Source of the DNA: JBPEXY01 sp052031065
Lineage (GTDB): Bacteria > Pseudomonadota > Gammaproteobacteria > Immundisolibacterales > Immundisolibacteraceae
Length of the DNA stretch: 14,783 nt
Assembly: GCA_052031065.1 (NCBI GenBank)
Contig: JBPEXY010000046.1
Span: 1-14,783 of the forward strand
Reading direction: 5' to 3'
A program made the translations under genes and the position numbers. The stretch's first letter is position 1; every line of letters begins with the position of its first letter. Positions 7,506 through 14,783 of the stretch are shown in pieces. The notes under the pieces were generated by a model. That model was not told where the DNA came from, made no database searches, and saw nothing but the letters and a program-made list of their open reading frames with translations.

Positions 7506-8844
7506 CGTTTGGCAGCTCCCCGATCCTGCGCACCGCCAGGCCAAACAGCTCACCACGCTGCTGATAGCCAGAGTACTGGTCGGTGCTGGCGCAGGCCGGC
7601 GACAGTAGAACGCAGTCGCCGGGTTGCACCAGCTTCAGCGCCTGCACGACCACCTCATCCATATCGACGCCCTGGCTGACCGCCACTTTGCCGACAAACT
7701 GCTGCGCCAACTGCTCGCCATCGCGCCCGGTTACCACCACCGCTCTGAGTCGCGGCAGCAGCCTCTGCAGGGGTGCAAAATCCTGCTGCTTGCCATCACC
7801 GCCAAGGATCAGCACGATTTTCCCGTCATCGGCGAGCGATACTCCCTCTACCGCCGCCAGAGTGGCAGCGACATTGGTGGCCTTTGAGTCGTCAAACCAA
7901 TCCACCCCGCGCCACTGTCCAACCAACACCATACGGTGATCAAGGGGACGAAACCCCGACCAGATTTCTGCCCAGCTGTCTGGCAGCTGACTGATTTCGC
8001 CCAACGCCCTCAGAACCTCCAGCGCAGCTTGGCCATTCAGCTGGTTGTGACGACCAGCAAGACCGGGCACCGCCAGCAGCGGTGCTGCAGTTGTTAGTCC
8101 CCTGTCGCTATCACGTCCCTCGCCAAACCAGTGGACGGAAACATCCGCCGGCAGTTTCATCGCCATTTTGCGCAGCTGTGGATCCTCGAGACTGAGCACT
8201 ACATGGCGCGCACCACGCAGTAGTTTTGCCTTGGTTTCGCCATAACTGGCAAACGAGTCGTAGCGGTCGAGATGGTCCGGCGCTATGTTAGTAATCACCG
8301 CCACCTCAGCACCCAACCGGTCGATCCACTCCAGTTGAAAACTCGACAGCTCCAGCAGGTAATAGTCGGGAACCGGTTGTTGCAGCAGGTCGAGAGCTGC
8401 CGGGCCGAGATTGCCCCCAGCGAGCACCTGTTTTCCCGCCCGCCGAAGCAGATGGGCGATCATGGTCACCACGGTTGATTTACCGTTGGTACCAGTGACT
8501 GCGATCAACGGCCGGTCGATCTGGCGTAGAAACAGGGCAATATCACTCACTAGTTCTATGCCCCGCGCTCGCGCCTGATCGAATAGCGCCAGATTGCCGG
8601 GCAGCCCCGGACTAACGAAGATGCGTTTGAAACCCGTCAGTTCGATACGCTCCAGCGAAATCCCGAAATGGAGCTGTTCGGCAGGCAACAGTTCCACCAA
8701 TTGTGTCCGTCCGGGTGGTTGACTACGGTTATCCGCGACCACGGGCTGCAAACCCTGGCTAAGCAGATAGCGGGCAGTAGCGACCCCCGTCACCCCGGCT
8801 CCCAGCACCAGGATATCGCTACCTTTAAACCTGATATTGGCCAT
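7495..8844 (-). CDS. murD: UDP-N-acetylmuramoyl-L-alanine--D-glutamate ligase (MurD)
   Basis: MurD is the second Mur ligase, adding D-glutamate to UDP-MurNAc-L-Ala in the cytoplasm. From ATG 8844 it has 449 residues (E. coli 438). The N-terminal UDP-binding loop is LVLGAGVTGVATARYL (12-27) and the ATP P-loop is VTGTNGKSTVV (116-126). The central domain has LLELSSFQLE (163-172) and NIAPDHLDRY (186-195), with the probable carbamylated lysine at K205 in YGETKAKLL. GRHNQLNGQAA (264-274) follows. The C-terminal domain has DDSKATNVAAT (318-328), LILGGDGKQQDF (345-356) and LLSPACASTDQYSGYQQRGE (413-432). The open frame extends into mraY up to 8943, but homology starts at MANIRFKGSD. ATG 8850 is a near-equal alternative. 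About 11 bases separate it from mraY, the only intergenic gap in the window. Confidence 0.97.
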   Translation of the reverse strand: MANIRFKGSDILVLGAGVTGVATARYLLSQGLQPVVADNRSQPPGRTQLVELLPAEQLHFGISLERIELTGFKRIFVSPGLPGNLALFDQARARGIELVSDIALFLRQIDRPLIAVTGTNGKSTVVTMIAHLLRRAGKQVLAGGNLGPAALDLLQQPVPDYYLLELSSFQLEWIDRLGAEVAVITNIAPDHLDRYDSFASYGETKAKLLRGARHVVLSLEDPQLRKMAMKLPADVSVHWFGEGRDSDRGLTTAAPLLAVPGLAGRHNQLNGQAALEVLRALGEISQLPDSWAEIWSGFRPLDHRMVLVGQWRGVDWFDDSKATNVAATLAAVEGVSLADDGKIVLILGGDGKQQDFAPLQRLLPRLRAVVVTGRDGEQLAQQFVGKVAVSQGVDMDEVVVQALKLVQPGDCVLLSPACASTDQYSGYQQRGELFGLAVRRIGELPNDGC

Positions 8845-8855
8845 AAACATCCGTA

Positions 8856-9938
8856 TCAACGCAGCTTCAGTGTTGCCAGTCCCAGCAGAACCAGAAGAAA
8901 AGTGATGATCCAGAAACGCACAATTACCCGCGGCTCCGGCCACCCTTTCAGCTCAAAATGGTGGTGTAACGGCGCCATGGCAAATACCCGCCTGCCGGTG
9001 GTCTTGAACGACACCACCTGGATGACCACCGAAAGGGTTTCAATCACAAACACGCCACCCATAATCAGCAACACCAGCTCCTGGCGTACAAACACTGCGA
9101 CCACGCCGAGTGCCGCGCCCAGCGCCAAAGCACCGACATCGCCCATAAACACCTGCGCCGGATAGGTGTTAAACCAGAGAAATCCGAGGCCCGCTCCGGT
9201 GATCGAGCCGCAAAAAATGGCCAGCTCACCGACGCCTGGCAACGCGGGTATCGCCAGATAGGAGGCGAAGAACTGGTGGCCAGAGAGATAACAGAAAACT
9301 CCCAGAGCTGCTGCCACCATCACCGTTGGTAGAATCGCCAGCCCATCAAGTCCATCGGTGAGATTGACAGCATTGGAGCTGCCAACCACCACAATGGCGC
9401 TCGCAGCGATAAACCAGGGGCCAAAGTCGATCAGCACATCTTTTAACAGGGGCACGATATAGAGCAGCTCCGCTGGTCGGTCTGCCATCAGGTAGATCGC
9501 AACCGCAGCACCGATAGCAAGCAGAAACTGCCCGGCCAGTTTCTGCCGCGCCGAAAGACCCGCTGAATTACTGAAACGCAACTTTAGATAATCATCTACA
9601 AAACCGATAGCACCGAAACCGATCATCACCAACAGCGCGATCCATACTTTGAGATTGGTCAGGTCAGACCAGACCAGCGTTGACACAGTTATTGCAACCA
9701 GGATCAGCGCCCCACCCATGGTCGGGGTACCGGCTTTCTGCAGATGGGACTGTGGACCGTCATCACGAATCTGCTGACCAACCCGCAGGCGGTTTAACCA
9801 GCGGATCATCGCCGGCCCGATCATCAGCGCAATAGCCAGCGCGGTCGCCGCTCCCAGGATTCCACGCAGAGTTAGATAACGAAACACATTGAAGGCCGAG
9901 ACCTGATCCGTTAACGATAACAACAGGTGGTAGAGCAT
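8856..9938 (-). CDS. mraY: Phospho-N-acetylmuramoyl-pentapeptide transferase (MraY)
   Basis: MraY is an integral membrane transferase that moves phospho-MurNAc-pentapeptide onto undecaprenyl phosphate to form lipid I. It has 360 residues, the same as E. coli MraY, with about ten hydrophobic helices. Motifs are AGTPTMGGALI (69-79), the catalytic and metal-binding DD in FVDDYLKL (113-120, D115/D116), SNAVNLTDGLDGLA (188-201), FMGDVGALALG (264-274, D267) and MAPLHHHFELKGWPE (321-335, HHH loop). The ATG at 9938 shares one base with the murF stop (TAATG) and is preceded by GGAGG at 9949-9953. The stop TGA lies about 11 bases before murD. It makes the lipid-linked substrate that the neighbouring murG product completes. 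Confidence 0.98.
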   Translation of the reverse strand: MLYHLLLSLTDQVSAFNVFRYLTLRGILGAATALAIALMIGPAMIRWLNRLRVGQQIRDDGPQSHLQKAGTPTMGGALILVAITVSTLVWSDLTNLKVWIALLVMIGFGAIGFVDDYLKLRFSNSAGLSARQKLAGQFLLAIGAAVAIYLMADRPAELLYIVPLLKDVLIDFGPWFIAASAIVVVGSSNAVNLTDGLDGLAILPTVMVAAALGVFCYLSGHQFFASYLAIPALPGVGELAIFCGSITGAGLGFLWFNTYPAQVFMGDVGALALGAALGVVAVFVRQELVLLIMGGVFVIETLSVVIQVVSFKTTGRRVFAMAPLHHHFELKGWPEPRVIVRFWIITFLLVLLGLATLKLR

Positions 9939-11317
9939 TAGTGCAGCACCTCCGGCAAATCGCCATTGGCTCTCTCGACCAGAAACTCGACCAGCCGCTC
10001 CAGACCTGCAGAACGCGACCCTTTAACCAGCAGATAATCGTTGCTGTCGAAGCCAGGCAACTCTGCACAACACTGGTCGATGTCGGCATAATGGTGTGCT
10101 CCGCCAGCGCTGAGGGAGGCAAAAGCGTCGGCGGCCAAACGACTCTGGCTACCGATCGTAAAAAGTCGGTCGATTCCCGCTGCCGCAGCTACCGATCCTG
10201 CTTCCCGGTGAAAATCCTCACTCTGCTCTCCGAGCTCGCCCATGTCACCAAGAACCAGGGTTTTTCGACCCGGCATCTGCGCAAGTACTTCAATGGCATT
10301 ACCTAAAGACGCCGGATTGGCGTTGTAACAGTCATTGATCAGCTGCCCGCCAGCAGAAAGGTTTATCAGCTGCAAGCGGCCGGACACCGACTGCAGCGAC
10401 GCCAGCCCTTGCTGGCACTGCTCTGGGGTGGCACCAAGCAGGTGCGCCACCGCCACCGCCGCCAATGCATTGATGCCGTTGGCCCTGCCCAGGAGTGACA
10501 GTTCAGTCTGCCATTCACCGGCGACACCTTCGACCTTCAACAACCCTCCGCTACGGGTCGCACTCCAGTGACCACGAATCGCCGCCGCCGGGTTATCCAG
10601 CGCAAAATCGATAATCTTTCGCGGTTCCGCCAGCGACCGCCAGAAGTCAGCGGCCGGGTCATCACCATTAATGACCGCCGTACCCTTGCTACTTAAACTA
10701 CTCAGGATTTCGCCCTTAGCCCGAGCAATTTCATTGACATCACGAAACTGTTGTAGATGGGCCGGGCCAGCGTTGGTGATCACCGCAACATCGGGACGGG
10801 TAATCGACGACAGCCAGGTCAACTCTCCAGCTGCGCTCATACCCATCTCGATCACCGCATACTGGTGAAAGGGACGCGCCTTTAATAATGTCAGCGGAAC
10901 CCCGATATCATTATTCAAATTGCCCTCGGTCGCCAAAGTGCTACCTAACTGGCGCAATATGGCGGCAATCATCTCCTTGACGGTGGTCTTGCCGTTACTA
11001 CCGGTGACACCAACCAGCTGCAGCGGCAAACGCTGACGCCAGTAAGCCGCGACCACCCCCAGAGCTCTGCGCGTGTCGGCAACTACCAGTTGCGGCAGAT
11101 CCACCGAACAGCGGTGATCGACTATGGCACCGGCCGCACCGGCCGCGGCAACAACGGCAAGGTGTTCATGGCCATCATGATTGGGGCCTTTCAACGCAAC
11201 GAAAAGTGAACCTGGCAGCAGCGTACGGCTGTCAGTTGAGACCTGCTGAAAACGAGATGCAGCGTTGGCACTCGCCACGGTTCCCAGGGCCATCGCGGCT
11301 TCGCGTAATGACATCAT
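9938..11317 (-). CDS. murF: UDP-N-acetylmuramoyl-tripeptide--D-alanyl-D-alanine ligase (MurF)
   Basis: MurF is the last cytoplasmic Mur ligase, attaching D-Ala-D-Ala (the Ddl product) to the UDP-MurNAc-tripeptide. It has 459 residues (E. coli 452). Motifs are STDSRTLLPGSLFVALKG (27-44), LVGVTGSNGKTTVKEMIAAI (101-120, P-loop with K110), EGNLNNDIGVPLTLL (131-145), IEMGMSAAGEL (156-166), TNAGPAHLQQF (181-191), ARAKGEI (198-204), NDCYNANPASL (328-338), LVLGDMGELGEQSEDFH (354-370) and VKGSRSAGLERLV (431-443). One departure is LLGRANGINALAA (275-287), where the family usually has GRHN. The start ATG overlaps the murE stop (ATGA), and an in-frame ATG follows immediately. No strong Shine-Dalgarno is visible, which suggests coupled reinitiation. 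Confidence 0.97.
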   Translation of the reverse strand: MMSLREAAMALGTVASANAASRFQQVSTDSRTLLPGSLFVALKGPNHDGHEHLAVVAAAGAAGAIVDHRCSVDLPQLVVADTRRALGVVAAYWRQRLPLQLVGVTGSNGKTTVKEMIAAILRQLGSTLATEGNLNNDIGVPLTLLKARPFHQYAVIEMGMSAAGELTWLSSITRPDVAVITNAGPAHLQQFRDVNEIARAKGEILSSLSSKGTAVINGDDPAADFWRSLAEPRKIIDFALDNPAAAIRGHWSATRSGGLLKVEGVAGEWQTELSLLGRANGINALAAVAVAHLLGATPEQCQQGLASLQSVSGRLQLINLSAGGQLINDCYNANPASLGNAIEVLAQMPGRKTLVLGDMGELGEQSEDFHREAGSVAAAAGIDRLFTIGSQSRLAADAFASLSAGGAHHYADIDQCCAELPGFDSNDYLLVKGSRSAGLERLVEFLVERANGDLPEVLH

Positions 11318-12777
11318 CGGCGCCAGTGCCTGGCTTGCATCGCCACCCGCCGGTCATCAAACCGCCAGCGGCCGGCGGCAAACAGCTGGTCCGGTTCATC
11401 ACCTTTGCCGGCAATCAGGATCAGATCGTCATTGGCCGCCTGCTGCAGGGCGAAAGTGATCGCCTGCCGACGATCATGAATCCGGTGTAATTCCACCGCT
11501 GCGGAACAGCCACTAACCACCTGATCAATAATCGCCAAAGGAGATTCGTGGCGCGGATTATCATCTGTCAGCACCACCACATCCGCGTTACCGCTGGCGA
11601 TCTCCCCCATCTGTTGGCGTTTGGCCTGATCGCGCTCTCCGCCACAACCAAACAGACACCAGAGCCGACCACCACCGTTGCGACTGCTGCGCAGGGCAAC
11701 CAACGCTTCACGCAAGCCGTCGGGGTTGTGCGCATAGTCAACGATTACCGTCGGACCGGCGCCAGCGACCCGCTCCATCCTTCCCGGGACCGGTTTAGCC
11801 CGGCGTAGGCGCTCCACGGCCTCTCGTGCGGACAGGCCCGACAGCATCATCACGCCAGCAACCGCAAGCAGATTTTCAGCGTTGAAGTCGCCAAGCAGAG
11901 AGGTTTCAAGATCAAAGCGCTCCGCCCCAAGGCGCAGTTCGAGACTCATGCCAGTGAGCTTGCGATCAACCACTTCCACCTGCAGATCGGCATCCTCACC
12001 GCCATAGGTGAGCAACTGATGATCACCACCGACAAACGTGGCCAGGTCACGACCGCTCGCATCAGCCACGTTGATCAACGCAGCGCGGTAGGGGTAGTCG
12101 GAAAACAACCTCCGTTTCGAGGCAACGTAAGCGTGCAGGTCACCGTGATAATCGAGGTGGTCATGCGCCACGCCGGTATGAACGGCGATGTCGAAGCTCA
12201 ACCCAGCAACACGCTGCTGATCAAGCGCATGAGAGGAGACTTCCATCGCCACCCGTTTCGCTCCCTGGTCTGCCAGCTCCCTGAACATACGGTGTAGCGT
12301 CAAACTGCCCGGCGTCGTCTGACCCGCCGGTTTCATTGCCGACACAAAACCGTAGCCGCGGGTTCCCAACAGGGCGGTATTCTCCAGCAGCTGTGCGGCA
12401 AGCGTCGTACAACTGGTTTTGCCGTTGGTACCGGTTACCCCGATCAACTGCAGATTTTTCGTCGGGTTTTGATAGAAGCGCCGAGCAAGCAGTGGCAGGG
12501 CGTCTTTGACATTGCTGACGCACACCACTGGAACATCAATACCGATCAATTGGCGTTCCGCCACTATGGCGACGGCACCGGCGGCAACCGCAGCGCTGAT
12601 ATACCGGCTGCCATCATCCTGGCTACCGCTGCGGGCCACAAAAAGATCACCGGGATTGACCGTGCGACTATCATCGCTGATACCGCTGACAGTGACGTTG
12701 TCGGCCAATTTAACTTCGGCCAGTCCACTCAGCAGATCGGCAAGAGGGATCATGGTTAACGGATTAGGTCCATTCAT
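11314..12777 (-). CDS. murE: UDP-N-acetylmuramoyl-tripeptide synthetase (MurE), meso-DAP type
   Basis: MurE adds the third residue of the stem peptide to UDP-MurNAc-L-Ala-D-Glu in the cytoplasm. It has 487 residues. Motifs are SDDSRTVNPGDLFVA (34-48), GVTGTNGKTSCTTLAAQLL (113-131, P-loop K120), TTPGSL (154-159), MEVSSHALDQQRV (178-190), DHLDYHG (206-212), the probable carbamylated lysine K221 in YVASKRRLF, VDYAHNPDGLREAL (346-359), FGCGGERDQAKR (376-387) and DNPR (406-409). DNPR is the signature of meso-diaminopimelate rather than lysine use. Departures from consensus are GKGDE (457-461) for GKGHE and HTGVAHDHLDYH (200-211) for FTNLSRDHLDYH. ATG 12777 overlaps the ftsI stop (ATGA) and follows AGGAG at 12785-12789 by seven bases. 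Confidence 0.96.
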   Translation of the reverse strand: MNGPNPLTMIPLADLLSGLAEVKLADNVTVSGISDDSRTVNPGDLFVARSGSQDDGSRYISAAVAAGAVAIVAERQLIGIDVPVVCVSNVKDALPLLARRFYQNPTKNLQLIGVTGTNGKTSCTTLAAQLLENTALLGTRGYGFVSAMKPAGQTTPGSLTLHRMFRELADQGAKRVAMEVSSHALDQQRVAGLSFDIAVHTGVAHDHLDYHGDLHAYVASKRRLFSDYPYRAALINVADASGRDLATFVGGDHQLLTYGGEDADLQVEVVDRKLTGMSLELRLGAERFDLETSLLGDFNAENLLAVAGVMMLSGLSAREAVERLRRAKPVPGRMERVAGAGPTVIVDYAHNPDGLREALVALRSSRNGGGRLWCLFGCGGERDQAKRQQMGEIASGNADVVVLTDDNPRHESPLAIIDQVVSGCSAAVELHRIHDRRQAITFALQQAANDDLILIAGKGDEPDQLFAAGRWRFDDRRVAMQARHWRR

Positions 12778-14480
12778 ACCGTGGCTCCTGGCTGACTGAC
12801 GATCCTTACCGGCTGTTGCTCCCGGTCAGGAGCAACGCCCAGCAGTGGTAATGCCCGGTTCATGAACCGTGAAAACACCGGTGCGGCAACATCACCCGCG
12901 TAAAAAGCCTCCCCCTGCGGGTCTTTGATGGTGACTACCATCGCCATCCGTGGGGCACTTGCCGGCGCCAGACCGGCAAAAGTCGAGATATAGCGCTCGC
13001 GGTCATAGCCACCCTGAGCAAACATATGGGCAGTACCGGTCTTGCCTGCTACACGATAGCCCTCAACGGCAGCGCGGTGACCCGTGCCTTCCGGCGCGAC
13101 AACGGTTTCGAGCATTGCCAGCACCTGATCAGCCACCCGTTGTGACAGCAGCTGTCGTGGCGGAGTGGGATGAGCTGCGACTATCCGCGGTATCAGCTCG
13201 CGGCCGTGATTGCCGAGAATCGCGTAGGCGCGGGCCAGCTGCAGCGGCGTTACTGACAGGCCATAGCCAAAAGAAAGTGCTGCCTGGTCAACCTTGCGCC
13301 AGCTATACGCTGGCGGCAGGACCCCCGAGGATTCACCGGGCAGACCGGAACCGGTGGGCGAGCTGAAACCAACCTCCAGCAGCAGCTGTTCCAGCTTTGC
13401 AGGGTCGAGCCCCATCGACAGCCGAATTGCCCCGACATTGCTCGATTTCTGCAATATTCCGGCGAGGGTCAACGGCCCAAAGGAACGGTGGTCGCGAAAC
13501 TTGTGGCCCGATACCTCGACAAAGCCCGGATCGGTATCGATCACACTGTCGGCTCGGTATAGCCCTGCAGTTAGCGCCGCTGCGACAACAAATGGTTTGA
13601 TTGTCGAACCCGGTTCAAACAGGTCGGTCACTGCCCGATTGCGGTAGCGTGCCGGTTTTCTGTCTGCTGTCTCGTTGGGATTAAACGCTGGCTGGTTTAC
13701 CATCGCCAGGATGTGCCCACTGGGAATCTCCACCACCACCGCCGAACCAGATTCTGCACGGTGTCGGTGAACTGCCGCCTTGAGTTCCCGGTAAGCGAGA
13801 TATTGCAACCGTCGGTCCAGAGTCAACTGCAGGTCGGTGCCGGCACGCGTCCGCTGTAACTCTTCAACCGGCTGCACCCAGCGCTGGTATAGGTCCTGCA
13901 GCACTCTTACTTTGCCGGCGGTACCTGCAAGACTGTCATCAAAAACGAGCTCCAGACCCTCCTGACCCTGGTCATCAATATTGGTAAACCCGAGCAGATG
14001 ACCACTCACTTCACCTGTCGGGTAATAACGCCGGTATTCTCGTTGGCTATGCAGACCGGGCAAGCCGAGCGCTCGCGCTCGATCGGCCAGGTCAGGGGCG
14101 ACACCCCGCCGGAGATAAACGAATCGACGCTCTAGTCGCTGCCCCACCAGTTGATCCAGCTCGCCACCCGGTAATCCTAACAGCCGCTCTAGTTCCGGCC
14201 AGCGGTAACGAACGGTGACAAATTCCGCAGGATCTACCCAAAGCGATTGAACCGGTGTGCTGATGGCCAGGGGCTCACCGTGGCGATCCAGCACCATGCC
14301 ACGATGGGCGTGCTGGGTCTGAATACGGACATGGCGATTAGCCGCTTTATCCTGCAGGAACGGGGTCTCGACAACCTGCAGCTGGAAAGCTCGAAATGCC
14401 AGCGCCAGAACAGCGCCGAGGAGCAGGACTCTGAGCACAAGGTCACGCGGATGATGAATTTCTGCACCCGGAATCTTCAT
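12774..14480 (-). CDS. ftsI: Septal peptidoglycan transpeptidase FtsI (PBP3, class B PBP)
   Basis: FtsI is the bitopic class B penicillin-binding protein that cross-links septal peptidoglycan in the periplasm in complex with FtsW. It has 568 residues (E. coli 588). A short cytoplasmic tail is followed by one membrane helix (about 14-34, LVLRVLLLGAVLALAFRAFQL). The pedestal domain shows RGMVLDRHGEPLAIS (60-74) and REYRRYYPTGEVSGHLLGFT (147-166). The transpeptidase domain carries all three active-site motifs: STIK (S292-K295, in FEPGSTIKPF), SSN (346-348) and KTGT (480-483, in VAGKTGTAHM). GYGLSVTPLQLARAYA (405-420) lies between the last two. No unusual active-site change is seen. The ATG overlaps the ftsL stop (ATGA) and the stop overlaps the murE start. 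The likely partners FtsL, FtsW and FtsQ are encoded in the same transcript. Confidence 0.98.
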   Translation of the reverse strand: MKIPGAEIHHPRDLVLRVLLLGAVLALAFRAFQLQVVETPFLQDKAANRHVRIQTQHAHRGMVLDRHGEPLAISTPVQSLWVDPAEFVTVRYRWPELERLLGLPGGELDQLVGQRLERRFVYLRRGVAPDLADRARALGLPGLHSQREYRRYYPTGEVSGHLLGFTNIDDQGQEGLELVFDDSLAGTAGKVRVLQDLYQRWVQPVEELQRTRAGTDLQLTLDRRLQYLAYRELKAAVHRHRAESGSAVVVEIPSGHILAMVNQPAFNPNETADRKPARYRNRAVTDLFEPGSTIKPFVVAAALTAGLYRADSVIDTDPGFVEVSGHKFRDHRSFGPLTLAGILQKSSNVGAIRLSMGLDPAKLEQLLLEVGFSSPTGSGLPGESSGVLPPAYSWRKVDQAALSFGYGLSVTPLQLARAYAILGNHGRELIPRIVAAHPTPPRQLLSQRVADQVLAMLETVVAPEGTGHRAAVEGYRVAGKTGTAHMFAQGGYDRERYISTFAGLAPASAPRMAMVVTIKDPQGEAFYAGDVAAPVFSRFMNRALPLLGVAPDREQQPVRIVSQPGATV

Positions 14481-14758
14481 CGTCGATCCACCAGAACGGT
14501 GTTATCTCGATTCGGAGCGACCATACGTAGTCGTTCTCGTGCCACCCGGTCAACACGCACCTGCGCACCGAGCGCGGATTGTTCCAGTAGCAGCTGGCGC
14601 CACTCGGTGTGAATGCGGTCCGCTTCACTGCCCAACTGCTGCATCTGCCCAAGTAGCTGCCGGCGCGTGTGGATATTATCAACCACCGCCAACGCTGAAC
14701 CGACGGCCGCAGCTGCAAGCAGTAGCAACAGTGCTGGCGTTGTGCTGACGCGGCTCAT
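14477..14758 (-). CDS. ftsL: Cell division protein FtsL
   Basis: FtsL is a small bitopic protein that forms a coiled coil with FtsB and activates FtsW-FtsI at the septum. It has 93 residues. A very short cytoplasmic end is followed by a membrane helix (about 8-26, PALLLLLAAAAVGSALAVV). A periplasmic helical stretch (about 31-68) has regularly spaced hydrophobic residues fit for a coiled coil, and a C-terminal motif reads RVARERLRMVAPNRDNTVLV (71-90), typical of gammaproteobacterial FtsL. The sequence is weakly conserved, so the call also rests on size, topology and position directly before ftsI. GAGGG at 14765-14769 lies six bases before the ATG. The stop overlaps the ftsI start (ATGA). Confidence 0.93.
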   Translation of the reverse strand: MSRVSTTPALLLLLAAAAVGSALAVVDNIHTRRQLLGQMQQLGSEADRIHTEWRQLLLEQSALGAQVRVDRVARERLRMVAPNRDNTVLVDRR

Positions 14759-14783
14759 GCAAATCCCTCTGTGGCGACCGAGT
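14755..14783 (-). CDS. rsmH: Possible last codons of rsmH (mraW), 16S rRNA methyltransferase
   Basis: Upstream of ftsL only 25 bases remain. One frame reads SVATEGFA and stops at a TGA that overlaps the ftsL ATG as ATGA, the junction used repeatedly in this window. In gammaproteobacteria the gene before ftsL is almost always rsmH, whose product methylates C1402 of 16S rRNA, and RsmH proteins often end with a stretch like RVA plus a few residues. Eight codons are too few to recognise the protein, so the assignment is by position and junction only. Confidence 0.4.

Noticed and set aside
7506..7556. Longer ftsW start at 7556
   Set aside because: The extension lies in the murD coding region and adds a Cys-rich stretch not typical of FtsW. 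ATG 7505 has GGGGAG upstream.
8845..8943. N-terminal extension of murD reaching into mraY
   Set aside because: The extra 33 residues show no MurD similarity and are explained by the mraY coding sequence in another frame. The family's N-terminus aligns with ATG 8844 or 8850.
8668..9165. 165-codon plus-strand frame spanning the mraY/murD junction
   Set aside because: It is opposite two certain genes. The translation is low-complexity in Thr, Ser and Pro, as expected from a shadow frame, and no binding site or domain is visible.

Overview
The whole window is one stretch of a division and cell wall (dcw) cluster, read entirely on the minus strand. It encodes the cytoplasmic and lipid-linked steps of peptidoglycan precursor synthesis together with core divisome proteins. 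The host looks like a Gram-negative, diderm, free-living-type gammaproteobacterium. The evidence is the gene order (ftsL-ftsI-murE-murF-mraY-murD-ftsW-murG-murC-murB-ddlB-ftsQ-ftsA), a MurE carrying the meso-diaminopimelate signature DNPR, a short FtsL, and a moderately high GC content judged by eye. The presence of murB between murC and ddlB, which is not the Escherichia coli or Pseudomonas arrangement, suggests a lineage that kept the ancestral order, such as a Chromatiales- or Thiotrichales-like group. That placement is inference only.

Layout in transcription order (right to left): a few codons that are probably the end of rsmH/mraW at the right edge; ftsL (14477-14758); ftsI (12774-14480); murE (11314-12777); murF (9938-11317); mraY (8856-9938); murD (7495-8844); ftsW (6366-7505); murG (5158-6369); murC (3729-5165); murB (2827-3729); ddlB (1844-2830); ftsQ (1048-1863); and the first 349 codons of ftsA (1-1047), cut by the left edge. 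ftsZ would be expected just beyond it.

The genes form a single polycistron with almost no non-coding DNA. Adjacent genes overlap by 1 to about 20 bases (ATGA, TAATG and TGATG junctions) or abut exactly. The only gap is about 11 bases, between mraY and murD. No terminator, intergenic promoter, RNA gene, mobile element, repeat array or CRISPR was seen, and no stretch over 300 bases lacks a gene.

The products work as one pathway. MurB makes UDP-MurNAc, MurC/D/E add L-Ala, D-Glu and meso-DAP, Ddl makes D-Ala-D-Ala, MurF attaches it, MraY and MurG build lipid I and lipid II, and FtsW/FtsI polymerise and cross-link septal peptidoglycan under control of FtsQ-FtsL and FtsA. This is a conserved housekeeping region and I do not see an undescribed system in it. 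The points worth a second look are modest: atypical residues in otherwise conserved MurE and MurF motifs, an elongated MurG with two insertions, a short type II-like MurB inside the cluster, and a ftsQ that probably starts at TTG inside ddlB.
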